Below, piece after piece: positions 12,834 to 23,900 of a DNA stretch of 64,000 nt (position 1 is the first letter of the stretch; every line of letters starts with the position of its first letter). The DNA lies in the NCBI RefSeq assembly GCF_030253575.1, contig NC_080569.1, positions 14,875,501-14,939,500 on the forward strand, written 5' to 3'. The position numbers and the translations under genes were made by a program. Source of the DNA: Rhododendron vialii (Eukaryota; Streptophyta; Magnoliopsida; Ericales; Ericaceae). The notes beneath the pieces are model-generated. The model saw only the letters and a list, made by a program, of their open reading frames with translations. It made no database searches and was not told the DNA's origin.

Positions 12834-13679
12834 GGTACATTTAAGTACTATACAATCTAGTAAGATTTTCAAGTATCAAGATTTTCTAATAAACTAATTA
12901 AATAACCACATGTTCCTATTACATTATTATATTAGTGTACTTATAAAATCTAGGGTAACAAATCTACATGGTACATCTATATACATATCTTTAAGTATAT
13001 AAGCACATGAAAAATCTAGGAAATGAATTATTTAGTAAATTCTAGTATTTGTTAGAAGATTGACCCTATTATCCAATGGATAATATTTTCCCTAGTGGTT
13101 GTGGACCAAAGGTTAAGGAAGTAAAGTAATCTATACTTGAATTATATATGCATATACTTTAGGCATGTGTGTATATAACAATATATAACTATATATATGT
13201 ACATTTAACAAATCTAGTAAAGTATTCTTGGTAGAAAACTAGATTTATTCTATTATCCAATGGATAAAGATTTCCCTAACATTTATTGTCCAATGGGTAA
13301 AGATTCAAGATGACAAGTATGACTTGATTGACTAGTCATAAATATATGTGTATGTATATGTATATAATAACCTAGGTCCAAAAGGTTTCATTAGAGTTTG
13401 AAAGGTTCAAAAGGTTCAAGGAGGTTCAAAAGGCTCGTCTAGGGTTAGGAGAAAGTAACTAGATGAATTGGTAGTTAGGTTCCTCTAACTAATTAGTTAG
13501 AATCTAACTATACTTGCCAAGTAGAATCTCTAGCCAAGAAATATAATTTTATAAGTCTCAAATCTAGTTATGACGGATTATTAAAGTTAAAAAGAAATTT
13601 TTGGAAGCAAATTCAAGTATTAAAATAAAATTCAAGTTTTTAACGAAATTTTTACTTACTAAAAATCAGGGTTGTTACA
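10247..13679. mobile_element. LTR-like insertion (3433 bp), probably a solo LTR
   Basis: The insertion is flanked by the 5-bp duplication TTAAT (10242-10246 and 13680-13684). It begins TGTAACGCCCCGAATTTT, and the reverse complement of its right end is TGTAACAACCCTGATTTT, so the TG...CA termini form an imperfect inverted repeat. No gag or pol frame is visible. Internal repeats are a 45-bp tandem array (10945-11165), CATATACTTAGAGATA-type repeats (about 11565-11735), a roughly 185-bp duplication (about 11990-12310), a (TC)n run (12414-12450) and AC/AT runs (12788-12833). Confidence 0.75.
10945..11165. repeat. 45-bp tandem repeat, about five copies
   Basis: GGGCTACCAAGTCCGGCCAC or a close variant recurs near 10953, 10999, 11043, 11089 and 11133, so the period is 44-46 bp. 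Units are joined by cACATTGCGGTTTTCACAATCC-like spacers with substitutions. It lies inside the LTR-like insertion 10247-13679. The frame over it is an artefact of the repeat. Confidence 0.85.
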
Positions 13680-14075
13680 TTAATTTTAGTAACTAGGTTG
13701 CTATAAGTTGAAAACTGTGAATAATGGGTGCTGAAACTGAGTTTATAGTTGTTGAAAATATGAATTATGTGCTGAATGTTATCTTGGGGTCTGTTTGGAA
13801 GGAACATGATGCTAGAAATGGTTGCAATCCTTTCATTTTTATGAGTATATCAATAATAATACTCACATGTGTTGATTTATGTGTTACGCGTCAGGTTTGG
13901 AGGCGGCGGCGTGTACCGTGACTCCACATATGGAGTGATTATTGTGTTGGTACTTTTTTGGCTGGGCCTTGAGGTGGGTGTACTTATCTGTTTTCACAGA
14001 AGATTATGGTAATGTGTATAGATTGTAAAAAATGGTAAATGGTGATAATCATGTTTGGTTTGAAGTTAATTGCTA

Positions 14076-14230
14076 TATAGCCTTAGTGGCGTTATGAATA
14101 TGGCTTTAGTGGCGTTGCAAGTAATATAGCCTTAGTGGCGTGATTATGAATATTGCCTTAGTGGCGTGACAAGTATTGTCTTAGTGGTGAAAAGTGGCAT
14201 GATTATAAATATTGCCTTAGTGGCGTAACG
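14076..14230. repeat. short tandem repeat with CCTTAGTGGCG core
   Basis: About six copies of CCTTAGTGGCG or close variants are spaced 20-35 bp apart, with AT-rich spacers such as TGATTATGAATATTG. It lies in the outer LTR-like block and is an internal repeat of that element. Confidence 0.75.
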
Positions 14231-14472
14231 AGTACTATATTGGTGTTGATACAACCATGGCCAAAGGCCTATAAATTAGTATGAGTTGATAAAATAAGTG
14301 GGAAGTTAATTGCTGAGTTGAATATTGTCGCTTAATTCTTTTTAAAGCACTTATCATATTGCTTCTCTCATTATGGATAAGAGCATTCACTGAGTATGTT
14401 GATAGCTCACACCCCCACAGTGTTTTCTTTTCAGGTGCGTGACGGCACGTTGGTCCACTGCAGAGCCTAGAT

Positions 14473-15588
14473 CAGTGTTGTAAATCCTGTATCGTACCGG
14501 CCAGTACGTACCGAATTTGTGAGATTCCGGTACCATAAGCCTTCAATACCGTTCCGGTCTAAATACCGGGGCTTACCGATCGGTACCGGGCATCTCGAAA
14601 AATACCGGACGAGACAAGGTTATCGAAAATTTCAGCCGGAATTCTGCAGATCTGAAATTTTGTTTTGCAACCAGGGAAAAAAAAATCAGAAATTGTTTGG
14701 CAGCAGTTCGGAACGGCAACGGAGCTCGTCGGTGGTGCTGGCTTGTACGGCAGTGGGGACCCGGTTGGTGTTGAGGGGTGGAGTTAACCAGTGGTGATGA
14801 TGATACACGACTGGTGTTGGAGAATGGAGGAGGTGGTGTGATGGTGGTTCGATCCATAGTGGTGTGGAACTACGGTGGTGATGGAAGAAATCGACTGGCG
14901 GTGATGGAGGAGGTGGTGTGATGGTGGTTCGGTCCACAGTGGTGTGGAACTACGGTGGTGATGGAAGAAATCGACTGGTAGTGATGGCAGCGGGAGGTGG
15001 TGGCGATTGGTGAAGATGCTGGCCTCTCTCTCTTTGCCGAAATGGGAGAGGGAGTTGGCTGGGAAAAATAAAAAGGAAGAAGGGGTATTAAAAAGATGGG
15101 TTGGATTTACATGGGGAGTTTTACATAATGGGTAAAACTGAGTTGTCAAATGGAGAGGGTTTTAGGGAGGAAATTAAGAGATTTGTCTCTCCTGTTGAAA
15201 TTTTGAAGGATGGAAAAGGGTTGGGTTGAAAAAAAAATGCTCCGGTGCAATGCGTACACGCATTAGGAAAATTACTCACCGGACACGCGTGTATACGACC
15301 GATTACAGAATAAATTTTTTGTGTGACGACATAAATACTTTTCCGCATTAAATCAGAATTTTAGCAAAACGTGGGTATTTTATGACTCCAAATGGTGAAT
15401 TTTGTTGTCTTAATATAGGTATTTTATGATGAATTTGGGGGATTTTTTTGAAATATAATTATATATAATTATTATATATATTGTAGTTGCGGTAAATCCA
15501 AAACGGTACCTGGTATTTGACCGATACCGATACATACCGTACCAGTAGAAAAATCGATACCCTGACCGGTACGGTATTCAGAACATTG
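14473..15588. mobile_element. non-autonomous hAT-type DNA transposon (1116 bp)
   Basis: The 8-bp duplication GCCTAGAT flanks it (14465-14472 and 15589-15596). The ends are CAGTGTTGTAAAT and, as reverse complement of the right end, CAATGTTCTGAAT. Both subterminal regions are built of CCGGTACCG-like words (14491-14590 and 15495-15575). The middle contains a roughly 75-bp G/T-rich tandem duplication (about 14824-14976). No transposase is encoded; the open frames there come from biased composition. Confidence 0.85.
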
Positions 15589-15873
15589 GCCTAGATAGGA
15601 GCTGTAGATATAGTACTCAAGTTTTTTTTTTTACTCTTTTAGTTATGTGCCTATTTTTGGAGCTTGTATATGTTGTAAATACTTGTGGACACGTCTTGTA
15701 TGACAGATATTTTATATATTTATACAAGTTAAGTTTTTAAATGTTGGACATCTGGCTGATGTTTTTATTTACCGTTTGAACAGGGCCAGGTGTGTCTTCA
15801 TCCCATTTGAAAAATAATTTAGCGTAGTGTTTTTTCGACTTTTATTGTCCCCTACGAAGCTGGGGATATTGCA

Positions 15874-16690
15874 GATGCTATTAATAGATAATAAAACATG
15901 TTCACTTTTCATTTGATATCCACGGAGCTCATATCATTACAAAACTTGTAGAGAAAAGCACATCGTTTGCATTAAAATGTAAAATACGAGTATTAAATCA
16001 TATAACACGGATATTAGTCACTCACTTTAACTCCAAACTTTCACACAGATTTTCTATATAAATAAGCATTATGAACACATAGTAGATACATTTCAAGATA
16101 TTCTAATCGTATCCTAATGTCTTAATGTCCTAAGTATTACTAAAAAAATTCTAGGGTCAAGATAAGATATGAAGTTAGATAGCTAGTCTCAAAAAAACAA
16201 TTGCAGAATCTGTAGCTTTATCAACTTCAAATCAAAGACTTATTTTACTCAAGAATAATCGAGGCATAATCTTTACATAGTTTTGAAAGTTCTAGGTGTC
16301 CAATTTCAAAATCAAGAAAACGGTGCGCAATTTCGACACATGTGGTAAAAGATAAACCGGTCTTCCTAATGTGTGAATTTTGAAACATGGATAGTAGTTT
16401 GTGAAAAATTTGAAACTTGAAGGGGTAATGTGTGTTCGGGCTAAACCCGCTGGATTTATATGTAATTAACCAACCAAATACTACTGGTTTGTTTGGAACT
16501 TAGAGAAAAAGAAAAAGAAAAGAAAGAAAAGAAAAGGAAAAGAAAAAGAAAGTGAGGAGGAAAGTAGGAAGGAAAATTATTTCGTGTTTTGTTATTTTCC
16601 TTTTTGTTTCATCTCAAACTAAATAAGGAAAAATTATTTTCTCTTTTTCCTTTCTCTTCTATAGGTTCCAAACAAAACTTAATAAGTTTC
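15874..16690. mobile_element. A/T-rich spacer with a small purine/pyrimidine foldback element
   Basis: About 16486-16680 has inverted ends (GTTTGTTTGGAACTTA, and the reverse complement TTTTGTTTGGAACCTA) around a GAAAAAG-rich arm and its pyrimidine counterpart, a MITE-like hairpin. I see no clear target duplication. The remainder (15874-16485) holds nothing I recognise. Confidence 0.4.
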
Positions 16691-16934
16691 GAAATTTTTT
16701 TAAAATAGCACCTGACTTTTCACACAAATCAAGTATAGGCACCTGAACTTTTAATTTTATAAAAAAACACATGACCTATTTAAAAATCCATCAATATTTC
16801 ACCAAATGTTAACTCTCGTCAAAAAACGGAAATAAATGCTGACATGGCCTACACCTAACCATTTGGAGGGAAACCAATATACAATTTTTTTTTTTGGGGG
16901 GGGGGGGGGGGGGCGGGAAACACATTACTTTACT

Positions 16935-17291
16935 GGATTGTTCGGCTTGATAAGCCAAGTGATTTTTTTTTAATTAATTTTTTTTTGCATTTGTTAGTTT
17001 TTCATTAATTTTTTATGGTTTATTATTTCATTATGACAAGATGAATCTAAAAAGTAAAAAATTATGATCAAAACCGAATTTTTTTGAATAAAGACAAAAA
17101 TATGTCAATAAGCCAATTTTTTCGTATTTATTAAAAAAATTAGATTTCGATCATAATTTTTTACTTTTTAGATCCTTCTCGTCATGACAAAGCAATAATC
17201 CCTAAAAATTGACGAAAAACTAACAAATGAGAAATTTTTTGAATAAGGACAAAAAAAAAAAAACCACTTGACTTATTTAACCGAACGATTT
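16935..17291. repeat. palindromic (foldback) sequence
   Basis: The left arm contains ATTGTTCGGCTTGATAAG and GAATCTAAAAAGTAAAAAAT. The right arm is its near reverse complement, so some 170 bases of each arm pair. It lies inside the Mutator-like element and looks like a nested MITE, but no clear target duplication was found. Confidence 0.55.
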
Positions 17292-17301
17292 CTCCCACTA
17301 A

Positions 17302-18975
17302 GGCACCGTTCCTAAAAGGGAAATAAATACTTATTTTTTAATAAGACAATTTCAATCTAAAAAATCATGTGTTTGTGCAAATAATTTTTCTATCAATATA
17401 GATCTTGTTTAATATATCTCATTGAGATCTTTTATACGGTGCAAAAAAAAAGAATATTTAAATATCCATCCTCTTTATCTATGCCATGTAATAATTCATC
17501 CCGCCATTTTTTCATGCTTATGTTTTCATCATTTTAGTGTATGAATTACATTCCCGACCCTTTTCACTATGATATACATATATTACTATGTTATATTGCT
17601 TTCCTAATTTAGTTGGATTAGATTAGATTGTTTTCCCAATTTTGTAGGATTGGATAAATTCCGTCATATTCCATATCGAAAATCTCGACCAAGATGTTCA
17701 TCCTCCCCAAAATCATGCAAACCCATTTTAATTCCAATCTCCACCAAAATTTGAAACCCACATGGCTTCCTCGATTCCTCCGCCACTCTTAATTGAAGAC
17801 CCAGATGTTGGCTTCATCTGTAGGTATGGTTTTCATGCAAACCAAGCCAGGTCAACCCCGAAATCTCAATCGATCGATTTTTCTTTGCAGGTATGGTTTC
17901 TTCGCAGTCGATCATATCTCTCTTTGAAAGACATGCCGATCCCCTCTCTCTAAAATTCAACCATCAAAACCCTCATCGGATATCACTATCGCCAGAGCCC
18001 AAGGGTCACTTGCGGCGAAAATCCACTCTAGTCTGCCCTCCATGATTCCGAAGTCCGTGAAGAAGAACGATGCGGTCGTGGTGGTGGCTGTGGTTGGAGT
18101 TAATGCCAGAAGGCCACGATCTAGGTTTTTCGATTTCGATTTCGTTTAGTTTTATTTTATTAATTCATGGTAAATTATTTACTTTACTTACCATGAAATA
18201 TGTTTTTCTATGTTTCTATCATTTCATGGTTAATTAATTGTTCATGAATGTCCAATGAAGAAAAGGATAATAATCCCATGATTTCCGGTGAATTATCTAT
18301 GTATGTGTATATCCCCAATTGTTGAGTCGGTGATTGGGTTGTATTTACGATTTCATGATTTGTTTATGTATTTCATGATTTATTAACCATGATTTTCATG
18401 ATTTATTTTATTCATGGTTTGTGTATTTTATTCATGATTTTCATGGTTTATTAACCATGAATTATCTTTATTCATGATTTTCATGATTTATTAATCATGA
18501 ATTATCTATGAATAAAATTGGTCGAATTATATTCATGTAAGTTTACCGATTTACAAAAATTCATGAAATTAAGAAATTGAAAATTCACAAAATCAAAGAG
18601 AGAGAATAGTTTAGAATATATTCATTGAGGATTTGAAAATTTGAGAATTCAAAATTCTCTCATTCGTATCTCATTAATGATCCCATAATTTTAGGTAATT
18701 GTAATTGCTACAATCCCACTAATTTATGAAGGAAATATATACATATATTTGAATATTTTATTAAAAGGTTAAGATAGGCAATTCACCATCTGAAAGGATG
18801 AAAACATAACTGTTCAAAAAGTGTAAGATGAATACTTTCGTAGAATGAGATTTGAGGATGGATTTTTAAGTCTCCTCCAAAAAAATTGAAAAATTATTTT
18901 TTATTTACATTATTTTTGAGTTTGAAAATGTGAAATAAGTACTTATTTTTTAAGAAGGTATTCTGGAACGGGGCC
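17302..18975. mobile_element. PIF/Harbinger-like non-autonomous element (1674 bp)
   Basis: The trinucleotide TAA flanks it (17299-17301 and 18976-18978). The left end begins GGCACCGTTCC, the right end (reverse complement) GGCCCCGTTCC, and both then share AAATAAGTACTTATTT-like sequence. A 3-bp TAA duplication with GGC/GGG-type ends is the PIF/Harbinger pattern. The interior includes a C-richer stretch with a 63-codon frame (17762-17953, not convincingly a gene) and TTCATGATTT-type repeats (18350-18510). No transposase is seen. Confidence 0.6.
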
Positions 18976-19400
18976 TAAAACCCATTTGTGGGGCCATTAT
19001 AAGATCTCACCTACTACCCCACTACTTAACTTTTTCTATAACTTTTAGTTTGTCCTGATTTGAATTTTTTTTGTATTTGTTAGTTTTGCACCTCATTTTT
19101 TTGGTTTTCTGATTCATCTTTTCAAGACGAATCGGAAAAGTAAAAAAAATTTATTTTACCCAAATATTTTGGAAAATGTCAATTTTTTTTTACTAAAATG
19201 TGGTTATTTCCTAACATATTCGGCATTTCCGTCTGTTTTTTTACGGGAGTTTACGGTAGATGGGACATTGATGAGTTTTTAAATAGGTCAAGCATTTTTT
19301 TAATAATATTAAAAAATCAAGTGCTTATGCATAATTTGTGTTAAAATTAGGTGCTATTTTGAAATTTTCCCATAAGTTTATTAACTTCAATTTCATCTTT

Positions 19401-20733
19401 GGGAAAATTTCACGTAGGCATCTGACCTTTCACACAAATCACACATAAACACCTGACTTTTTTTAAATTTCATATAAACACCCGAGCTTTCTAAAAAATC
19501 ATCAATTCAACACCTGACCTTTCTTAAAATTTCATATAAACACCTGAGTTTTCTAAAAACTCATCAATTCAACACTTGCCGTCACTCCTCCATTTAAAAC
19601 AAGACGGAAAAAAAGTTAAGTACTCCAATTTTTTATTTGTTTGAACCAGTGCTAAAATCTTATTTTTCTAATCATTTCATCATAAAGAATCATAATTAAT
19701 TTTTGACTCTAAAGCTCTCGTTAGTCAGCCCTAAGAAAATTGTAAAATCAAATATCTCTTAGGGCTAACTAACGAGAGCCTTAGAGTCAAAAATTAATTA
19801 TGATTCTTTAGGATAAAATTATCAAAAAAATAAAATTTTCGCACTGATTTAAACGGATTGAAAATTGGAGTAATTAATTTTTCAACTATATATAGACCGT
19901 TTATATATTAAAACATATGGTTAAAAAATGAGGTGCTTTAATTTTCAATCCGTTTAAACCAGTGCGAATATCTTATTTCTCTGATCATTTTATCCTAAAA
20001 AATCATAATTAATTTTGACTCTAAAGCTCTCGTTAGTCAACCCTAAGAAAGTCGTAGAATCAAATATCTCTTAGGACTAATTAACGAAAGCCTTAGAGTC
20101 AAAAATTAATTATTACCCTTTAGAATAAAATGATCAGAAAAATAAGATCTTCACATCGGTTCAAACCACATCGGTTCAAATAAATTGAAAATTAGAGCAA
20201 TTAATTTTTCAACCATGTATAGATCGTTTATATATTAAAAAATAAGGTTAAAAAATTAAGTGCTCTAATTTTCAATCCGTTTAAACCGGTATGAAGATCT
20301 TATTTCTCTAATCATTTTATCCTAAAGAATCATAATTTATTTTTGATTCAAGGGCTCTTGTTAATTTGCTCTAAGAGATATTTGATTCTACGACTTTCTT
20401 AGGGCTGACTAACGAGAACTTTAGAGTCAAAAATTAATTATGATTCTTTAGGATAAAATGATCAGAAAAATAAAATCTTCGCACAGGTTCAAACAAATAA
20501 AAAATTGGAGCACTTAACTTTTTTTCCATTTGGTTTTAGACGAAGGGGTAACGTCAAGTGTTGAATTGATGAGTTTTTAGAAAGCTCAGATATTTATATG
20601 AAATTTAAGAAATGTCGGGTATTAATGAGTTTTTAGAAAGTTTAAGTATTTATATAAAATTTAAAATTTAAGAAAAATTAAGTATTTATATGTAATTTGT
20701 GTGAAAAGTCGGTTACATAAGCGAAATTTTCCG
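19401..20733. mobile_element. Mutator-like element with long TIRs next to DRT111 (1333 bp)
   Basis: Inverted repeats of about 210 bp occupy 19401-19615 and 20525-20733. They share GGGAAAATTTC-type ends and TTCATATAAACACC-type repeats. The flanking nonamers TTCATCTTT (19392-19400) and TTTATCTTC (20734-20742) agree at 7 of 9 positions. The ends resemble those of the neighbour at 16691-19371, only 29 bp away, so the two probably belong to one family. Between the TIRs is the palindrome array 19622-20519. The right end is 194 bp from the DRT111 start codon. Confidence 0.65.
19622..20519. repeat. array of three long palindromes (copy 1)
   Basis: Three head-to-tail units (about 19622-19888, 19933-20208 and 20257-20519) are each an inverted repeat of roughly 260-275 bp. 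One arm carries TTTTGACTCTAAAGCTCTCG, the other CCTTAGAGTCAAAAATTAAT. The short loop lies near GTAGAATCAAATATCTC. The units also match each other end to end. The same family occurs at 40262-41400. Confidence 0.8.
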
Positions 20734-20927
20734 TTTATCTTCCCTTTCCCACGACTTCCAACCCCACACTCGAAACCCTAATACCACCAATTCCCAAACT
20801 CCACTTCACTAAATCCCCTCTCTCTCTCTCTCTCTCCCCTCCGCATCACACAAATATCTCTCTCTCTTTTTCCAACAACGCCTCGAACCCGGGTTTCTCA
20901 GACCACACCGAACCCACCGACGCACAA
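20734..20927 (+). promoter_or_regulatory. DRT111 proximal promoter and 5' leader
   Basis: A telo-box sequence AAACCCTAA lies at 20773-20781, and a CT-rich leader with (TC)n at about 20816-20836 runs up to the ATG at 20928. No TATA box is evident. Everything upstream of 20733 is transposon, so the native promoter available here is under 200 bp unless the Mutator-like element contributes. Confidence 0.55.
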
Positions 20928-23900
20928 ATGCTCGGCGGTTTATACGGCGATCTCCCCCCACCTTCCTCCACCGATGAAGAAAACCGCACGCCCAACAACT
21001 CATCCAACGTCTGGTCCAGCAGCGCCAAGATGGCCCCTTCCACGCTCCGCAAACCCGCTTTCCCCCCGCCCCAAACCCTCCTCAAACCCCAGCTCAAGCC
21101 CAAGCCGCCGCCGCCGAAGACAGTGACTTTGTCTGCCCCGACCCCGGACGACGGCGGCCGGAGCCTCGTGGGGGTCACGTCCACGGTTGTCGAGGAGTAC
21201 GACCCGGCCCGGCCGAACGACTACGAGGAGTACAGGAGGGAGAAGAAGAGGAAGGCGGCCGAGGCGGAGGCGACGAGGGAGTTGGAGCGGAGGCGGCGGG
21301 AGGAGGAGGAGAGGGAGAGGGAAAGAAGAGAGAGGGAGGCTGCAGCCGCGGTCACAGAGAGGGAGAAGAGGGAGAGGGAGAGCGTTAAGATATCGGGGGA
21401 GGAAGCGTGGAAGAGAAGGGCGGCGATGGGCGGGGCCATGGCAGTGCCGCCGCGGTCGCCTTCGCCGCCAGGGTCGGGTGGGGACGGGTTTGCGATAGGG
21501 AAGTCGGAGTCGGGCGGTTTGGGGATCGGTGCGGGCGGGCAGATGAGCGCCGCGCAGAGGATGATGGCGAAGATGGGGTGGAAGGAAGGACAGGGGCTGG
21601 GGAAGCAGGAGCAGGGGATTACTACTCCGTTGGTGGCTAAGAAGACGGATAGGAGAGCCGGGGTTATCATCAACGCGAGCGAGAAGAAGGTCAAGTTTAC
21701 ACCTACTCGGGTTTTGTTGCTCAGAAACATGGTATGTGAGATATATTCAATTTCGTATTGGAATCGTTAGCATAGTTGACGTATGTGAAGTTGAGTAATG
21801 TGGTGGCTGGGGTTTTAGATAAGAATTCTAGTTTGTAATAACATAGGGGTTTTGGATAAGAATTCTAGTTTGTAATAACATAGGGGTTTTGCAATGTACG
21901 ATTTGATAATGGATATGTCAGGTGGGGTTCTGTAAGGCAAAATTATTCCATGGCATATGAAATAGGGAAAAAAACGGAGTACTGCGGAAACAATACAGAG
22001 CCAATAGTGGATAGTCGAATCAAACCTTGACTAAGGACATATAATGTAAACCATGACAGGCTGTTGATGGGATGCTAAGAAGCACGTTTACAGGTACAAT
22101 ACGGGTATGTCGGTACAGCGAAACCTAGAAAATGTAGGGTATGGGTACGTCAACTGTACGGCTATAACGAATGTACTTTTTGAATATGGAGTAATGCTGC
22201 AATGTAGTACAAGTAATGATTACACCTCAAATAAATGAAATAGCTACATGACTTGTGTGTTTTAGAACAGAAATGCTATGGGTACACCACTTGAGTACAC
22301 CAAGCGTGTGGAGGCTGAGGTGGATTAAGAATGGAGCCCACACCCAAAAAACTTGAAATTCAAAATTTTTGCCCAAACGGTTCCGTGAAATCACAGAAAA
22401 AGGAAAACCCAAAAATGTTTGCCCCAAACTTCAAAGCCCCATCAACGACCACCACTAACACCATTTCCGGCGACCACTATTGACGCCGGCAACCACCACC
22501 GAAGCGACCCTTCTATCTCTTTTGGGCCAAAATTTCTATAACAGATCTAACAATCGAAACGAGAGGATTATCCACCAAAGAAGTCTTGAACGAGTATCTA
22601 TGCAAATGTTCCTGAAAGCTGTTAACACCTAACACAAGTGAAGCTCGAAATCAACACCCAGGGCACCAGTATATCAACTATGGAAACCAGCAACGGGGCC
22701 GAGAGGACTAGGAGCGACACCACCATTGCCACCATGAAGTAAACTGTCCGAACAAATCTCTGAGCCTTCTCGAACACTTCCTTTCCGGCCTCCATGACTG
22801 ATATAATGATGAGTTCCTCCCCGGTCGTACAATCGATGTTTTTTTGTTTTTTGGTGTCAAGTAGGGCTGCGGGGGATCTGAGATCTGGTAGGGAACAGAA
22901 CCCTAGTCGACGCAGCTAGGGACGGCGTCGTACCGGAATGTCTTTGTCGGTGAAAAAAGTATATCATTGCTATTGAGACAACACCGTAAACGCCGTGGCT
23001 GGGGTTTCGAAGGTTGGGTTAAGAAAAAACAGAGAGACGAATATTTGAACGACTCTTCTGTTTTCCGTTGGGTTTCTCTCTCCTCTTCTCTCTCTCTTGC
23101 TTTTGCACTGTAATCTGTTGTCGGAAATGGTGTCGGTGGTGGTTGTTAGTGGGGCTTGAAATTTGGGGCAAACATTTTTGGATTTTCTCTTTTCTGTGAT
23201 TTCACGGAACTGCTTGGGCCAAAATTTTGAATTTCAAGTTTTTTGGGTGTGGGCTCCATTCTAAATCCACCTCAGCCTCCACACGCTTGGTGTACTCAAG
23301 TGGTGTACCCATAGCATTTCTGGTTTTAGAATCCAATATCAAATAACCGATAAACGCCAAGCTTAAGGTACAAATCAAAGTTTATTGTCATTATCCCAAG
23401 GAACCCATGGACCAAAATCTTTATTCTAGAACCATGCTAAGCATAGAAAGAAGAAGTCTTATCAACTTAGCTTTATCGCTGTATTGGGAACGGCTTGAAA
23501 TATATAGGGGTACTTTTTTTATCAACACTTTTAGGGCTTATGGGTAATGAAAAATCATAGAGAAAAATCTCAGTGTGTGTTTTGTGTACTTAGTACGTAT
23601 TTAGAGGTACCATGCCAAGTACCCCTACCTGGTACTTTACGGGTACAAGTACGATGATACTTTAGAAGTACCCATGCTTCATAGATGGGAAGAATGTACA
23701 TTTGCTGTAGGACTGCTTTTTAGTTTTTGGGATGATCCCATGTATAGCATTGCTGCAGCTGCGAGAAAGTTAAGTTGTTTATATGAAAACATCCAAATCC
23801 CGCGCATTTCCCTTCTGAACACCTGAGGGTCCTTTTCCATCAGATGGCCTTTGAAATCATAGCCAATATCCCCAACCATCAGGTATGAAAAAAATGTAAA

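Larger units (their letters stand above)
9711..15873. mobile_element. LTR-like block interrupted by two later insertions
   Basis: The outer sequence (9711-10246, 13685-14472 and 15597-15873) begins TGTGTCATCCC and ends GGGATATTGCA, similar inverted termini of the TG...CA type. It is interrupted by an LTR-like insertion (10247-13679) and a hAT element (14473-15588). The flanking pentamers differ (GTCTT and GATGC), so the outer limits are tentative. No coding domains are present; it resembles the long non-coding solo LTR at 6392-8891 in style. Confidence 0.4.
16691..19371. mobile_element. Mutator-like element with long TIRs (2681 bp)
   Basis: Its ends are diverged inverted repeats of about 175 bp sharing AAAATAGCACCT, ACACAAAT and GACCTATTTAAAAA. 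The terminus on the right reads GGGAAAATTTCAAAATAG as reverse complement. Flanking nonamers are ATAAGTTTC (16682-16690) and ATAAGTTTA (19372-19380), 8/9 identical, the length typical of Mutator-like elements. No transposase is present. Inside are a palindrome (about 16935-17291), a run of 18 G (16896-16913) and a PIF/Harbinger-like element (17302-18975). Confidence 0.7.

Noticed and set aside
14519..15149. Several overlapping frames rich in His, Pro and Thr
   Set aside because: They arise from the G/T-rich tandem duplication inside a hAT-type element.
17762..17953. 63-codon frame beginning MASSIPPPLLIEDPDVG
   Set aside because: Short, inside a transposon, and no homologue recognised; kept only as a note on that element.
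20846..21730. Long minus-strand frames opposite DRT111 exon 1
   Set aside because: High G/C content and biased codons of the real exon produce open complementary frames.
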